The notes beneath the pieces are model-generated. The model searched no databases. It was given only the letters and a program-made list of their open reading frames with translations, and was not told the origin of the DNA. Of a stretch of DNA of 64,000 nt, positions 30,472 to 39,672 are shown one piece after another. Source of the stretch: Roseomonas sp. GTDB lineage: Bacteria; Pseudomonadota; Alphaproteobacteria; Acetobacterales; Acetobacteraceae. Position 1 is the first letter of the stretch; the number at the start of each line of letters is the position of its first letter. The DNA lies in the NCBI GenBank assembly GCA_020249505.1, contig JADCFN010000051.1, positions 1 to 64,000 of the forward strand, given 5' to 3'. Both the position numbers and the translations under genes were made by a program.

Positions 30472-30546
30472 TGGAGCGGGCGGGGGGAATCGAACCCCCG
30501 ACATTCAGCTTGGGAAGCTGACGTTCTACCTCTGAACTACGCCCGC
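30472..30546 (-). tRNA. tRNA-Gly (anticodon CCC)
   Basis: Reading the minus strand from 30546, the acceptor GCGGGCG pairs with CGCCCGC, the D-stem GTTC/GAAC is intact, the anticodon arm is TCAGC-TTCCCAA-GCTGA with anticodon CCC, and the T-arm is GGGGGTTCGATTCCCCC. CCA is genomically encoded at 30474-30472. Its 5' half, from the anticodon loop outwards, is repeated at 34428-34468, so the gene is the left border of a probable inserted cassette that reconstitutes it. Confidence 0.97.
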
Positions 30547-30577
30547 GCCGGACAACCCCTTTGTATCCGCAGGGGCC

Positions 30578-30859
30578 TCAGCGGGCAAGTCGGCCGCGCA
30601 TTCCATAACGGGCCAGCCCCGTTCGGACGTTGTGCTGCCCCTCGGCAGCGGACCATTGGCGGCCGATGACCTCGAATGAGCCGTTCGCCTCGTGCTGGAA
30701 AGGTAGCGCCGCGTGAATGCACATCAGAAGCAGCTTGGTGGAGAGCGTGTACAACCCGGTTGATGAGGTCGAGCACGCGCCCTCCAACGGCGCCGCTTCT
30801 GCGCTGATGCAAGCGTCTACGCGGCAGTTGCTGATCGGCCTGTCCTGCGAGGCGGCCAA
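30578..30859 (-). CDS. Hypothetical protein, 93 residues
   Basis: The frame starts at ATG 30859 and encodes a 93-residue protein with no family I recognise. The middle is moderately hydrophobic (TGLYTLSTKLLLMCIHAALPF) followed by a polar part, FEVIGRQWSAAEGQHNVRTG, and a basic end. Codon third positions are GC-rich as in real genes of this genome, and it is on the same strand as, and 84 bp downstream of, the DUF2290 gene. A longer overlapping frame at 30537-30947 looks less protein-like. It may be a third cassette gene or a remnant; confidence is low. Confidence 0.3.
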   Translation of the reverse strand: MAASQDRPISNCRVDACISAEAAPLEGACSTSSTGLYTLSTKLLLMCIHAALPFQHEANGSFEVIGRQWSAAEGQHNVRTGLARYGMRGRLAR

Positions 30860-30943
30860 GAAGTTGCAGATGTTGTTCTAAGTCGACGCTGCGCTCAGGA
30901 AGGCATTTCACGAAGGCTGAGGAGGATGGCGTAGCCGCTCTGC

Positions 30944-31618
30944 TCAAGGATGCCAGTGTATGTGCATCGACGTGAGGTCAACCTCGGTGATGCAGGTGTT
31001 GTGGCGGCTATCCCCGATAGCGTGTAAGCACATCTCGCTTTCCCAAAGCGATGGGTAGAAATTAGAAAATATAAATCGCACAAAGCCGCGTAGCTGTAGC
31101 GGCGCTCGGACCGGGATACGACAGCAGGCTCTATTCAAAGTGGCGTGTGATGCCGGGTGCTGAGGTCCTGCCTTGAGGGGATCGTAGTCAAAGCGGATAG
31201 CCGACTGCAACGAAATTCTTTGCAAGATATCGGCAGGGCTGAGAGCCGCGATGAAGTCTGACAGAACGACGCCCTCCATTTCTTCCAACGAAAAGATTAC
31301 CGGACAAGGAATAAAGGCTAATCGATGCCAAACAACTTCGTGGCCCTTCAGGCGATATGAGGCCTGCAACAGGGCGCCGTCGTTGAGAACCAAGGAAAAT
31401 TGCCGGTGGTCGAGAAAAAAGAGGTATTCTTCCATTGTGGCGAACTGGTCGTGCGGAAATGCCGCGTCGTTGGGGAGCGGTGTGGACCAAGTCACAAGTG
31501 TCGTCCGAGCAGCCCCGTCTGGAACCGCTTTATGCGTTTGCGCATCCATCGCGTGCCCACCTTCAAGCAAGGCGGTGGATAGTTGCGTAAGTTGCTGAGC
31601 GAGATGGCTGGCGGTCAC
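30944..31618 (-). CDS. DUF2290 family protein
   Basis: A 224-residue protein whose C-terminal half matches what I know of DUF2290: IRFDYDP (141-147), HPASHATL (154-161), CRIPVRAPLQL (166-176) and FVRFIFSNFYP (179-189). The N-terminal half includes EEYLFFLDHRQFSLVLNDGALLQASY, which fits the family too. Function is unknown. The start is GTG at 31618, 15 bases after the helicase stop, so the two are almost certainly cotranscribed. I know of DUF2290 proteins only as uncharacterised and commonly linked to helicase-like genes; the pairing supports a joint role, plausibly phage defence. Codon use matches the helicase and not the flanking core genes. Confidence 0.8.
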   Translation of the reverse strand: MTASHLAQQLTQLSTALLEGGHAMDAQTHKAVPDGAARTTLVTWSTPLPNDAAFPHDQFATMEEYLFFLDHRQFSLVLNDGALLQASYRLKGHEVVWHRLAFIPCPVIFSLEEMEGVVLSDFIAALSPADILQRISLQSAIRFDYDPLKAGPQHPASHATLNRACCRIPVRAPLQLRGFVRFIFSNFYPSLWESEMCLHAIGDSRHNTCITEVDLTSMHIHWHP

Positions 31619-31633
31619 CGCGATCAGTCCGAG

Positions 31634-33757
31634 CTAATTGCGAAGGCCGGATCTTAGAATGGCTTGAATTTTCTCTGGGAGAGACTCTAGCGCGATTTCT
31701 CCCGCGTCGATCATATGGATTAGACGTTCGAAGCTCTCCACATCTTTCTTTATGGAGGCGACCTCATTGTCCGAACGATCCCGGTGAATTCTTTTGAGCT
31801 TATTGATTTCGTCCTCGGTTGGATATGTGAACTGCAATTGGAAGCCGCTTGTCTCGACAGCCCCTACCTCCGCTACGAGCTTCTCCATGTTGGAGCCAAC
31901 TCCAGAGATGCGGACCCATGCGCGGGAGCGCGTAATGGCGGTGAAGATTATGTTCCGCTTTCGGCTAAGGTCCCAACCACCAAAACATGCCTCGGCACCA
32001 ACCACGTAGACCATCGGTGCCTCATTACCCTTTGCTCGATGAATACTGGTGATCGCCACCGAGTCGTCTTGAAATATGAGGTCGCGACTTGACGTAATTC
32101 CCGCAATATGCGCGCCCATTCCATGTTTCTGAAGTGTCCGCATCAATGCTGCTCCGCGAGACCTAACGGCGAGGAGGTCAGCAATAATAACAAGGATGTC
32201 GTCTGCCTCGAGCTCATCATGCTCAAGATTCCTGCATATCTCCTGTGCGACCCACTCATTTTCCCGCTCGGCATTATCGAACAGACTGAGCCTAAGAGCA
32301 TCGGTAGGATTGAGCAGACTTGAGAAGAACTCCGGAGATGCGTCTTTACTGCGACTCAACTTGACCTGCCGACCTAGCTGTAGCGCCCCATCAACCGCCT
32401 CGTAGCCGATCTCTGTCCAAAGGCCCACATCGTCAAACATCTGCACTAGCCCTTCGGGCCGGTAGATGCCAAATCCGAGCGCGTGCGCTGCTGTTAGCGA
32501 CCAAGGTGTGTTGCGGTAGCAGACCCTCAAGATGATATCCTGCTGCGGATGGTCCTGTAGGTTCCGCAGACTAACTCTCGGCCGACCAGATGGGTCCCGC
32601 CCAAAAATCGTCTCGGCGGGCGGCATCGTGTAGTCGCCAAGGTTTTGTAACTCATCGTATGCCCAAACAATGCGCTTGGGTTGCTTTACGGCGCCATAAG
32701 CAATCTGGAAGAATTCTTGCGGAAGGTCCTGCGCCTCATCAATTATTATGAGGTCGTAAATCTGGACTGCCTGCTCGATCGAGACCTCCGACAGAAGTTC
32801 TTTGCAAACCCCGCTGAACGCTAGACCAGATCCAAACTTCTCTTTAGCGTAGCCGAAATCACGCGCAGCCTTACCGTTCGCGCGCGCGATCTCGGAGTAG
32901 ACTCCCGCTGTAGACGCACTGCCCCAAGCGTGCATCACGCGCAACTTTGTCCAGTCCGGATCATCTCTAGCGATCTCGAAATGAAATCTCTGTATGAGGG
33001 CTCGAAATTGTTGATATAAAGATCGCGTATTGAACGTCACGACGATCTGCCAATCTGGATGCTTTGCGTGTAAAAGTGCTGCTTTTTGCGCCAAGACAAT
33101 TGTCTTCCCCGAACCCGCAAGTCCGCGTATGCGCTGTGGCCCTTCAGGATACTCGATTGCCGCCTTCTTTTGCCAGCGATCCAGGTTAGCAATCTGCTTT
33201 TCAATCTCCTTGACAATCGCGCCCTTGGACTGTTTTCCGGTTACGTTGGCTCGCTTCTTGCGCGGCTTCATGGTTGACGTTGTTTGGATGGCAGCATTTA
33301 CATATTGGAGGAGACTCCGTTCTAGCGGCGCCCCCTTGCTCAAGATGCCAAGCAGTGAGCCCGGAGTGACCACGATCACATCCTCGGGCAGAGCACAATC
33401 AGGGAGCCTTGGAGCGAGTGTCACGGTTCGAATCTCAAAGGCGAGGTTTCGCCCCTTCCGAAGCTCGCGGTGTTCCTTGAGCTTGGTTTCTAGGCCGACG
33501 AACATGTCATTGTGCAGACGGCTTAGCGAGTCGATCCAACCCTGTTGAGGCTGTTCTCCCTGCCCGGATAGATCGAATGCTACGACTCCAAACTCTTCAC
33601 ACGTCAGGAGAGCATCTATTTGGAGGCGCCCATCAGCGGCGCTGAGTAACGGATACCCGATGTAGAGAGTGCCGGTTGGATTGACCTCACGCAGCTTGCT
33701 CAGCAACTCGGTCGCTTCGCGTGTTTGATTGGCCTCACCGAACGCAACATCGAGCAT
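31634..33757 (-). CDS. SF1 helicase with N-terminal nuclease-like region
   Basis: A 707-residue UvrD/Rep-like superfamily 1 protein (numbers below count from a TTG start seven residues upstream at 33778). The N-terminal 170 residues carry RLQIDALLTCEEFGVVAFDLSG (51-72), reminiscent of the NERD/PD-(D/E)xK core but with Asp-Leu-Ser where E-x-K is expected, so nuclease activity is doubtful. Helicase motifs: Walker A GLAGSGKT (219-226), DEAQDL (347-352), YDELQ (374-378), SIHRAKGNEAPMVYVVG (578-594) and FTAITRSRAWVRI (612-624). The start is ambiguous between ATG 33757 and TTG 33778. It precedes the DUF2290 gene by 15 bp and follows an 11-bp palindrome. Confidence 0.85.
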   Translation of the reverse strand: MLDVAFGEANQTREATELLSKLREVNPTGTLYIGYPLLSAADGRLQIDALLTCEEFGVVAFDLSGQGEQPQQGWIDSLSRLHNDMFVGLETKLKEHRELRKGRNLAFEIRTVTLAPRLPDCALPEDVIVVTPGSLLGILSKGAPLERSLLQYVNAAIQTTSTMKPRKKRANVTGKQSKGAIVKEIEKQIANLDRWQKKAAIEYPEGPQRIRGLAGSGKTIVLAQKAALLHAKHPDWQIVVTFNTRSLYQQFRALIQRFHFEIARDDPDWTKLRVMHAWGSASTAGVYSEIARANGKAARDFGYAKEKFGSGLAFSGVCKELLSEVSIEQAVQIYDLIIIDEAQDLPQEFFQIAYGAVKQPKRIVWAYDELQNLGDYTMPPAETIFGRDPSGRPRVSLRNLQDHPQQDIILRVCYRNTPWSLTAAHALGFGIYRPEGLVQMFDDVGLWTEIGYEAVDGALQLGRQVKLSRSKDASPEFFSSLLNPTDALRLSLFDNAERENEWVAQEICRNLEHDELEADDILVIIADLLAVRSRGAALMRTLQKHGMGAHIAGITSSRDLIFQDDSVAITSIHRAKGNEAPMVYVVGAEACFGGWDLSRKRNIIFTAITRSRAWVRISGVGSNMEKLVAEVGAVETSGFQLQFTYPTEDEINKLKRIHRDRSDNEVASIKKDVESFERLIHMIDAGEIALESLPEKIQAILRSGLRN

Positions 33758-33832
33758 GAGTCTGAGTTTCCCGTCCAAATTTGGTCGTAACGCGCTGGCG
33801 CTGCTTCCCGAGGGCGAGCGGGCGTTACATCA

Positions 33833-33861
33833 CCAATGTGACCCGACTCAGGTCACATTGG
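33833..33861. promoter_or_regulatory. Perfect 11-bp inverted repeat, candidate operator of the cassette
   Basis: CCAATGTGACC (33833-33843) and GGTCACATTGG (33851-33861) are exact complements around CGACTCA. The site lies 76-104 bp upstream of the helicase ATG on the minus strand. No T run follows on either side, so a dimeric repressor site is more likely than a terminator. No regulator gene is visible in the cassette. Confidence 0.55.
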
Positions 33862-34427
33862 AAGGTTGTCGGGCGAGTTCCCTTGGGGCGGCTCAGCAAA
33901 GGATGGGACACGGACTGGCCGGACGGCGCTGCGCAGGGGGGGGCTTCGACTCGTTCTGGTGTGCTGACCGCTCCTATGCCTGGTCCTGAAGCCCTCTCGC
34001 CCGGTCCGAGGTCGTGAACTGGGCAATGAGGTGGCCTCGCCGAGCCGTGGCGGCGGATGCCCAGCCAAATGGGAAGAGGCGCGCGAGGCAGCGCCTGCTA
34101 CAAAAGGGCTGTAAGCCGACACCCTGACCATCATCGGCAATCGGCCTCGATACCGGGCCCGGTGAAGGTCAATACGGCAGCCCGCAGCCCGCAGCGCGCG
34201 GTCTTCCATCGTGCGGCCGCAGCATCGGTGCCGCGGCAGGAACCGGCTCATGTCCCGGTTGCTAAACGGTCACGGCTCAGAGGCGGGGCACGGCCCAGCC
34301 GCCGAACGGAACCAGCACGGCATCCTGTGACCTTACCTGGCCTCTCTTCCGGGCCGGGCTGATAACCGCGCCAATCGTCCGGCCTAGGCAAGGACCACCT
34401 AGCCGAGCCGAACGTCTCGGTCTCGAA
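33862..34427. other. 566 bp without recognisable gene, right arm of the cassette
   Basis: Between the palindrome and the tRNA fragment I find no convincing gene on either strand. The sequence is GC-rich with open frames on both strands but no family motif and no good start signals. It may be decayed coding DNA. A weak hairpin (CCGAG/CTCGG at 34403-34420) lies near the right border. Confidence 0.5.
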
Positions 34428-34468
34428 TTGGGAAGCTGACGTGCTACCTCTGAACTACGCCCGCGCCG
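34428..34468 (-). repeat. Partial tRNA-Gly copy (5' half), right border repeat
   Basis: Forty of 41 bases equal 30510-30550: the anticodon loop TTCCCAA, the 5' anticodon strand, the D-arm and the acceptor 5' strand of tRNA-Gly. The single difference (30525 T versus 34443 G) breaks a D-stem pair in this copy. The 3' half is absent and the sequence diverges abruptly after the anticodon loop. This fits an attachment-site remnant left by integration at the anticodon loop of the tRNA. Confidence 0.8.
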
Positions 34469-34507
34469 CTCACGGGATATACCCGCCAGGGCAGGGGTCA
34501 GGCAAGC

Positions 34508-34969
34508 TCAACCTCTCGAAGCTGCGTCCCGCGCCACCGTCGCCAGCGCATCGGCGCGTTCATTCATGGGGTCCCCGGCATGGCCGCGCACCCAGCGCCA
34601 TTCAATCTCATGCGGTTTGGCGGCGGCCAGAATGGCCTGCCATAAATCAAGGTTCTTCACCGGCTCCTTCGCCGCATTGCGCCAATTGGCGCGGACCCAG
34701 CCATGGATCCAGCGGCTGATGCCGTTGCGCAGATATTCGCTATCGGTATGCAACGCCACGCGGCAGGGTTTTTTCAGCGCCTCAAGCGCTTTCAGCGCCG
34801 CGGTCAATTCCATGCGGTTATTGGTGGTCTCGGCCTCACCGCCCGATAACTCGCGCTCATGCTCGCCAAAGCGCAGAATGGCCGCCCAGCCGCCGGGGCC
34901 GGGGTTGGGTTTGCAGCCGCCATCGGTCCAAATCTGGACCAAGGGGCGCGGGTCTGCGCTGCCGGTCAC
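34508..34969 (-). CDS. rnhA: Ribonuclease HI
   Basis: Degrades the RNA strand of RNA-DNA hybrids. The 153-residue protein shows [20 protein letters not shown] with the first catalytic Asp, [13 protein letters not shown] with Glu, HTDSEYL with the second Asp and [18 protein letters not shown] with the His and final Asp. The start is GTG 34969, overlapping the thrB stop, so it is coupled to thrB and ispH upstream. The end lies only 39 bp from the tRNA-derived repeat that marks the cassette border. Confidence 0.97.
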   Translation of the reverse strand: MTGSADPRPLVQIWTDGGCKPNPGPGGWAAILRFGEHERELSGGEAETTNNRMELTAALKALEALKKPCRVALHTDSEYLRNGISRWIHGWVRANWRNAAKEPVKNLDLWQAILAAAKPHEIEWRWVRGHAGDPMNERADALATVARDAASRG

Positions 34970-35946
34970 AGGCCAAAGGCCGCAAGGGTTTCGGCGCCGC
35001 TGAAGAACCTGAGTTTTCGCAAATATTCCACCGGGTCCTTCCGCGTCACCAACGCGCCTTCGGGCGTATGGGTCCAGTCATAGAGCCGGGTCAGCAGAAA
35101 GCGCAGCGCCGCGCCGCGGCACAGCACCGGCAGCGCGGCCAATTCAGCCTCATTCATTGGGCGCATGGCGCGATAGGCGCCCAGCATGGCGCGCGCGCGC
35201 GTCACGTTGAAGGAATAATCCGCCTCAAAGCACCAGGCATTTAGGCAAACCGCGATGTCATAGGCGAAAAGATCCGTGCAGGCGAAATAGAAATCAATCA
35301 CGCCGGAAACACGCGGCTGGCCATCGGCACCCGGCAGGAAAAACGCATTATCGGGGAAAAGATCGGCGTGGATTTGCCCAACCGGCAGGCTGCCCTCGTT
35401 GGGCCAGGCGGCGAGAATGCCGGAAAGTGCCGCATCAAGCTCCGCGATCAGGCCGGGCTGCACCTCATCTCCCCGCGCGCGGCAGCCATCCAGCAGGGGT
35501 GCCCAGCCCTTGGGGCCAAGCGCATTGGGCCGGCTGAGCGCAAACCCCGCCCCGGCCAAATGCATTTCTGCCAAGGCCTTGCCGAGTGGCGCGCAATGCT
35601 CTGGCCGCACGCGGCGCGGCCAGACGCCGGGCAGAAAGGTGACAATCGCCGCCGGCCGCCCCGCCAATTCCCGCAAGGCCGCGCCATCCCGCCCATGCAC
35701 CGGCGTGGGGCAGGCCATGCCGCGCGCGGCCAAGTGTTCCATCAGGCCGAGGAAATACGGCAATTCCGCCGGGTCGACGCGCTTTTCATAGAGCGTCAGG
35801 ATGAAATCGCCTGCTTCGGTTTTCAGCGCGTAGTTGGAATTCTCCACACCCTCCGCAATGCCACGAAAAGCGAGCAATTCACCCAGCGCGTACTCGGCCA
35901 GGAAGGCGCGCAACGCCTCATCCGAAACCTCCGTATAGACAGCCAT
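34966..35946 (-). CDS. thrB: Homoserine kinase, type II (ThrB, APH-like)
   Basis: Phosphorylates homoserine on the threonine pathway. The 326-residue protein has the aminoglycoside phosphotransferase-like fold used by alphaproteobacterial Thr[42 protein letters not shown] at the N-terminus, catalytic loop [14 protein letters not shown] and [25 protein letters not shown] with the DFx metal-binding motif. It overlaps rnhA (GTGA) and abuts ispH at 35946 by one base, forming a three-gene unit also seen in other alphaproteobacteria. Confidence 0.95.
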   Translation of the reverse strand: MAVYTEVSDEALRAFLAEYALGELLAFRGIAEGVENSNYALKTEAGDFILTLYEKRVDPAELPYFLGLMEHLAARGMACPTPVHGRDGAALRELAGRPAAIVTFLPGVWPRRVRPEHCAPLGKALAEMHLAGAGFALSRPNALGPKGWAPLLDGCRARGDEVQPGLIAELDAALSGILAAWPNEGSLPVGQIHADLFPDNAFFLPGADGQPRVSGVIDFYFACTDLFAYDIAVCLNAWCFEADYSFNVTRARAMLGAYRAMRPMNEAELAALPVLCRGAALRFLLTRLYDWTHTPEGALVTRKDPVEYLRKLRFFSGAETLAAFGL

Positions 35947-36917
35947 TATTCGGCGGCGAGTCCGCGCGGCAGGCGGAAGGTGATTTGTTCTACCGCCACC
36001 ACCACTTCTTCGATTTCCAGCGCATAGGCTTCACCAAGCCGGGCAAGCACTTCTTCCACCAGCACTTCGGGCGCGCTGGCGCCGGCAGTCACCCCCACGG
36101 TCTTGCAGCCCTGCACCAGCGCAAGATCAAGATCCGCGCCGCGCTGCACCATCACGGCGCGGCGTGCGCCGCTGCGCTCCGCCACTTCGCGTAGGCGCTG
36201 GCTGTTCGATGAATTGGGCGCGCCCACCACCACCACCAGATCGGACCGTGCGGCAATCGCCTTCACCGCCGCCTGGCGATTGGTGGTGGCGTAGCAGATA
36301 TCTTCCTTGGCCGGGCCGCGAATATCCGGAAAGCGCCGTTGCAGGATGCTGATGATTTCCGCCGTATCATCCACGGAAAGCGTGGTTTGGGTTGTGTAGG
36401 CGAGTGTAGCGCCTTCGGGCGAAGCAACATTTTCCGCATCCGCCGCATCCTGCACCAGGGTCACGGCACCTTCGGGCAATTGGCCCATGGTGCCGATCAC
36501 CTCCGGATGGCCGGCATGGCCAATCAGGAAAAGATGGCGGCCATGTTCATGATGGCGTTCGGCTTCGCGATGTACCTTGCTCACCAGCGGGCAAGTGGCG
36601 TCGAGTGCGAACATCATGCGCTGCGCTGCCTCGGCCGGGACGGATTTCGGCACGCCATGGGCGGAAAACACCACGGGCTGGCCGTCATCGGGGATTTCAC
36701 TCAGTTCTTCGACGAAAACCGCGCCCTGCTTTTCCAGGCTTTCGACGACGAAGCGGTTATGGACGATTTCATGCCGCACATAAACCGGGGCGCCATGGCG
36801 TTTCAGCGCTTCCTCCACAATCTTAATGGCGCGGTCCACGCCGGCGCAAAAGCCTCGCGGGCCAGCGAGCAGAAGGTTCAGGGGCGGCTTGGCAGAGGCC
36901 ATGGGCGCAGGGTCCAT
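35946..36917 (-). CDS. ispH: 4-hydroxy-3-methylbut-2-enyl diphosphate reductase
   Basis: IspH, 323 residues, a [4Fe-4S] enzyme making IPP and DMAPP in the last step of the MEP isoprenoid pathway. The three cluster cysteines are visible: [27 protein letters not shown] and [12 protein letters not shown]. Other conserved parts are [15 protein letters not shown] and [18 protein letters not shown] 36917 or 36905 may be the start. First gene of the ispH-thrB-rnhA unit, divergent from the lipoprotein gene. Confidence 0.97.
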   Translation of the reverse strand: MDPAPMASAKPPLNLLLAGPRGFCAGVDRAIKIVEEALKRHGAPVYVRHEIVHNRFVVESLEKQGAVFVEELSEIPDDGQPVVFSAHGVPKSVPAEAAQRMMFALDATCPLVSKVHREAERHHEHGRHLFLIGHAGHPEVIGTMGQLPEGAVTLVQDAADAENVASPEGATLAYTTQTTLSVDDTAEIISILQRRFPDIRGPAKEDICYATTNRQAAVKAIAARSDLVVVVGAPNSSNSQRLREVAERSGARRAVMVQRGADLDLALVQGCKTVGVTAGASAPEVLVEEVLARLGEAYALEIEEVVVAVEQITFRLPRGLAAE

Positions 36918-37002
36918 CCAGGGGGCCGGCCACGGGTTGCGGCGCGACGCGAAGAATGGTCAGAGTAGCCCGCAGCCCGTTCGGGTCAAAGGGGGTTTCG
37001 GC

Positions 37003-37524
37003 ATGTGGCGCTTCGGGGTTCTGGTTCTGGCGGGGCTGGTCGCGGCTTGCGGTTCGTCCACCAAGGAGCAGGTGCTGGCACCTTGCCCAAGGGTGACGAT
37101 CCTGGCGGATGGCGCGGATGTGACCCGCTTCCGGCCCGGCGCGCCGCCGGATTTGGCCGCGATGCTGGTGGATGGCCGCATCGCGGGGGTGAATGCTTCT
37201 TGTGATTACGTCCGGGGCGGCGGGGTCGAGGTGAAGGTCTCGGTCCTGATGGATGTGGAACGCGGCCCCGCCACGCGCGGCAATCGGGCCGAACTCCCCT
37301 GGTTCCTGGCGGTGACCAGCGGCGATGACAGCCAATTGGTCCAGCGCAAGGACGCACTGCTTTTGGTGAGTTTTGAGGGCAATCAGACCCGCGCCCGGGT
37401 AGCCACCGCCCCCGAGGCCATCCTTTTCCCAGCCGGCCGCAACCCAGCGGAATTCCGCGTGCGGGTTTCCTTCGCCCTGACCGCCGAGGAGCTGGACCGC
37501 AACCGCCGTCGCGGGCCGCGCTAA
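37003..37524 (+). CDS. Putative lipoprotein of unknown function
   Basis: A 173-residue protein with a type II signal peptide: MWRFGVLVLAGLVAACGSS, in which LVAAC is a lipobox and Cys16 would be acylated. The mature part is beta-rich with alternating hydrophobic residues and no motif I recognise: CPRVTILADGADVTRFRPG, then SCDYVRGGGVEVKVSVLMDVERGPA, and LTAEELDRNRRRGPR at the end. Start at 37003 is fixed by the signal peptide. Probably anchored in an envelope membrane; similar small lipoproteins are common in Acetobacteraceae. Confidence 0.8.
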   Translation: MWRFGVLVLAGLVAACGSSTKEQVLAPCPRVTILADGADVTRFRPGAPPDLAAMLVDGRIAGVNASCDYVRGGGVEVKVSVLMDVERGPATRGNRAELPWFLAVTSGDDSQLVQRKDALLLVSFEGNQTRARVATAPEAILFPAGRNPAEFRVRVSFALTAEELDRNRRRGPR

Positions 37525-37550
37525 ATTTTAGACAGAAGGCGTCGGGGCAT

Positions 37551-37579
37551 CTTGTCTCACCCCGCGCTGTTACATACAT
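37551..37579 (+). promoter_or_regulatory. Candidate sigma-32 (RpoH) promoter of dnaKJ
   Basis: CTTG at 37551-37554 and CATACAT at 37573-37579, separated by 18 bases, resemble alphaproteobacterial heat-shock promoters (CTTG, 17-18 bases, C-[CT]-TATNT). The -10 half is an imperfect match. It lies about 140 bp upstream of the dnaK ATG in a 195-bp gap with no other gene. Confidence 0.45.
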
Positions 37580-37719
37580 CCTGCTCGTGAACGCCGCGCC
37601 CCTTCGGGAGCGGCTTCCTGCAACCCCATCCGCGGTGGCGATTGGCCATCGTTTTAGCATTAGGGGGTCGCCGTGGTGCCATTCTGGGCCGCCGCGATCC
37701 GCCGTAGAGGAGAACTCGG

Positions 37720-39636
37720 ATGAGTAAGGTTATCGGTATCGACCTTGGCACCACCAATTCCTGCGTCGCCATTCTTGAAGGCAAGGATGTGCGCGTGATT
37801 GAAAACGCCGAAGGTGCGCGCACCACGCCTTCCATGATCGCGTTTGCGAAGAATGGCGAAAGGCTGGTCGGGCAATCGGCCAAGCGCCAGGCCGTCACCA
37901 ACCCCATGGGCACGCTTTATGCGGTGAAGCGCCTGATTGGCCGCCGCTTTGATGACCCGATGGTGCAAAAGGATATCGGGCTTGCCCCCTTCAAGATCAC
38001 CAAGGCGCCCAATGGCGACGCCTGGGTTGAGGTTGATGGCAAAACCTACGCGCCGCAGCAGATCAGCGCCATGGTGCTGACCAAGATGAAGGAAACCGCC
38101 GAAGCCCATTTGGGTGAGAAGGTTTCGCAGGCCGTGATTACCGTTCCGGCCTATTTCAATGACGCCCAGCGCCAAGCCACCAAGGAAGCCGGCACGGTTG
38201 CCGGGCTTGAAGTGCTGCGCATCATCAATGAACCGACCGCCGCCGCGCTGGCCTACGGTATGGAACAGAAAAAGGGCGGCACCATCGCGGTTTATGACCT
38301 TGGTGGCGGCACCTTCGACGTTTCCGTGCTGGAAATCGGCGATGGCGTGTTTGAAGTGAAATCCACCAATGGCGACACCTTCCTGGGTGGTGAGGATTTC
38401 GACCAGCGCATCATTGATTATCTGGCCGATGAATTCCGCAAGGAACAGGGCATTGACCTGCGTGGCGATAAGCTTGCGCTGCAACGCCTGAAGGAAGCGG
38501 CAGAAAAGGCAAAGATCGAGCTTTCCTCTTCCAAGGAAACCGAGGTCAACCTGCCCTTCATCACCGCCGATGCCTCTGGCCCCAAGCATTTGGTGATGAA
38601 GGTCACCCGTTCAAAGCTGGAAGCCCTGGTGGATGATCTGATCACCCGCACCATGGAACCCTGTCGCCAGGCGCTGAAGGATGCCGGCCTTGCGGCCAAT
38701 GAAGTGGATGAGGTGATCCTTGTCGGCGGCATGACCCGCATGCCGAAAGTGGTGGAAGCCGTTCGCCAATTCTTTGGCAAGGAACCCGCGCGCAACGTCA
38801 ACCCCGATGAAGTCGTCGCCATTGGCGCGGCCATTCAGGGCGGCGTGCTGAAAGGCGATGTCAAGGATGTGCTGCTGCTGGATGTGACGCCGCTCAGCCT
38901 TGGTATTGAAACGCTCGGCGGTGTCTTCACGCGGCTGATTGATCGCAACACGACGATCCCGACGAAGAAGAGCCAGACCTTCTCCACCGCCGATGACAAT
39001 CAAACCGCGGTCACCATCAAGGTCTATCAGGGCGAACGTGAAATGGCTGCCGACAATAAGCAGCTTGGCACTTTCGACCTGACGGGCATTCCCCCCGCGC
39101 CGCGTGGCGTGCCTCAGGTGGAAGTGACCTTTGACATTGACGCGAACGGTATTGTCAGTGTCAGCGCGAAGGACAAGGCAACTGGCAAGGAACAGCAGAT
39201 TCGCATCCAGGCGAAATCGGGCCTTTCGGACGCCGATATTGAACGCATGGTGAAGGATGCCGAAGCCAATTCGGAAGCTGACCGCAAGCGGCGTGAAGCG
39301 GTGGAAGCGCGCAACCAGCTTGATGCGCTGGTGCATTCCACTGACAAGACTCTGAAGGAAAGCGGCGACAAGGTACCGCCGGCTGAAAAGGTGGAAGTGG
39401 AATCGGCGCTGGCCGCTGCCCGCACCGCCATGGAAGGCCAGGATGCCGATGCGATCCGCGAGGCTTCTGAGAAACTGTCCCAGGCCGCGATGAAAATGGG
39501 TGAGGCGCTGTACAAGGCCGAACAGGCCGCGCCAAAGCCTGAAGAACCGGCTGCCGGTGCGGCTGGTGCTTCCAAGGACAAGGTGGTTGACGCCGAGTTC
39601 GAGGAAGTCGACCCGAACAAGAAGAAGCCTTCCTGA
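37720..39636 (+). CDS. dnaK: Molecular chaperone DnaK (Hsp70)
   Basis: ATP-dependent chaperone, 638 residues. The start [55 protein letters not shown] and [21 protein letters not shown] are actin-fold nucleotide motifs; [16 protein letters not shown]-like [16 protein letters not shown] marks the substrate-binding domain, and the tail ends with the [11 protein letters not shown] type. The AGAGGAGA ribosome-binding site precedes ATG 37720. It is followed by dnaJ after 92 bp, with a strong hairpin between them. Confidence 0.99.
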   Translation: MSKVIGIDLGTTNSCVAILEGKDVRVIENAEGARTTPSMIAFAKNGERLVGQSAKRQAVTNPMGTLYAVKRLIGRRFDDPMVQKDIGLAPFKITKAPNGDAWVEVDGKTYAPQQISAMVLTKMKETAEAHLGEKVSQAVITVPAYFNDAQRQATKEAGTVAGLEVLRIINEPTAAALAYGMEQKKGGTIAVYDLGGGTFDVSVLEIGDGVFEVKSTNGDTFLGGEDFDQRIIDYLADEFRKEQGIDLRGDKLALQRLKEAAEKAKIELSSSKETEVNLPFITADASGPKHLVMKVTRSKLEALVDDLITRTMEPCRQALKDAGLAANEVDEVILVGGMTRMPKVVEAVRQFFGKEPARNVNPDEVVAIGAAIQGGVLKGDVKDVLLLDVTPLSLGIETLGGVFTRLIDRNTTIPTKKSQTFSTADDNQTAVTIKVYQGEREMAADNKQLGTFDLTGIPPAPRGVPQVEVTFDIDANGIVSVSAKDKATGKEQQIRIQAKSGLSDADIERMVKDAEANSEADRKRREAVEARNQLDALVHSTDKTLKESGDKVPPAEKVEVESALAAARTAMEGQDADAIREASEKLSQAAMKMGEALYKAEQAAPKPEEPAAGAAGASKDKVVDAEFEEVDPNKKKPS

Positions 39637-39672
39637 TCCCTTCGGGGTGATAGCGCCTTTGACCAAGAATCC

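Larger units (their letters stand above)
30547..34427. mobile_element. Putative tRNA-Gly-bounded cassette carrying the helicase-DUF2290 pair
   Basis: The segment lies between the intact tRNA-Gly and a 41-bp partial copy of its 5' half (34428-34468). Content differs from flanks: the helicase and DUF2290 genes are visibly AT-richer and use codons unlike the neighbours, and outside the segment core genes (rnhA-thrB-ispH) resume. No integrase, transposase or replication gene is visible, so the element is either degenerate or mobilised in trans. The boundaries rest on the repeat and are inference. Confidence 0.6.

Noticed and set aside
30537-30947. 136-residue frame overlapping the small hypothetical gene in another frame
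   Set aside because: Its translation is Arg/Pro/Ala-rich and it runs into the tRNA; the alternative frame at 30578-30859 looks more protein-like.
33862-34427. Several open frames in the right arm of the cassette
   Set aside because: No start signal, no family motif and frames open on both strands; I treat them as non-coding or decayed.
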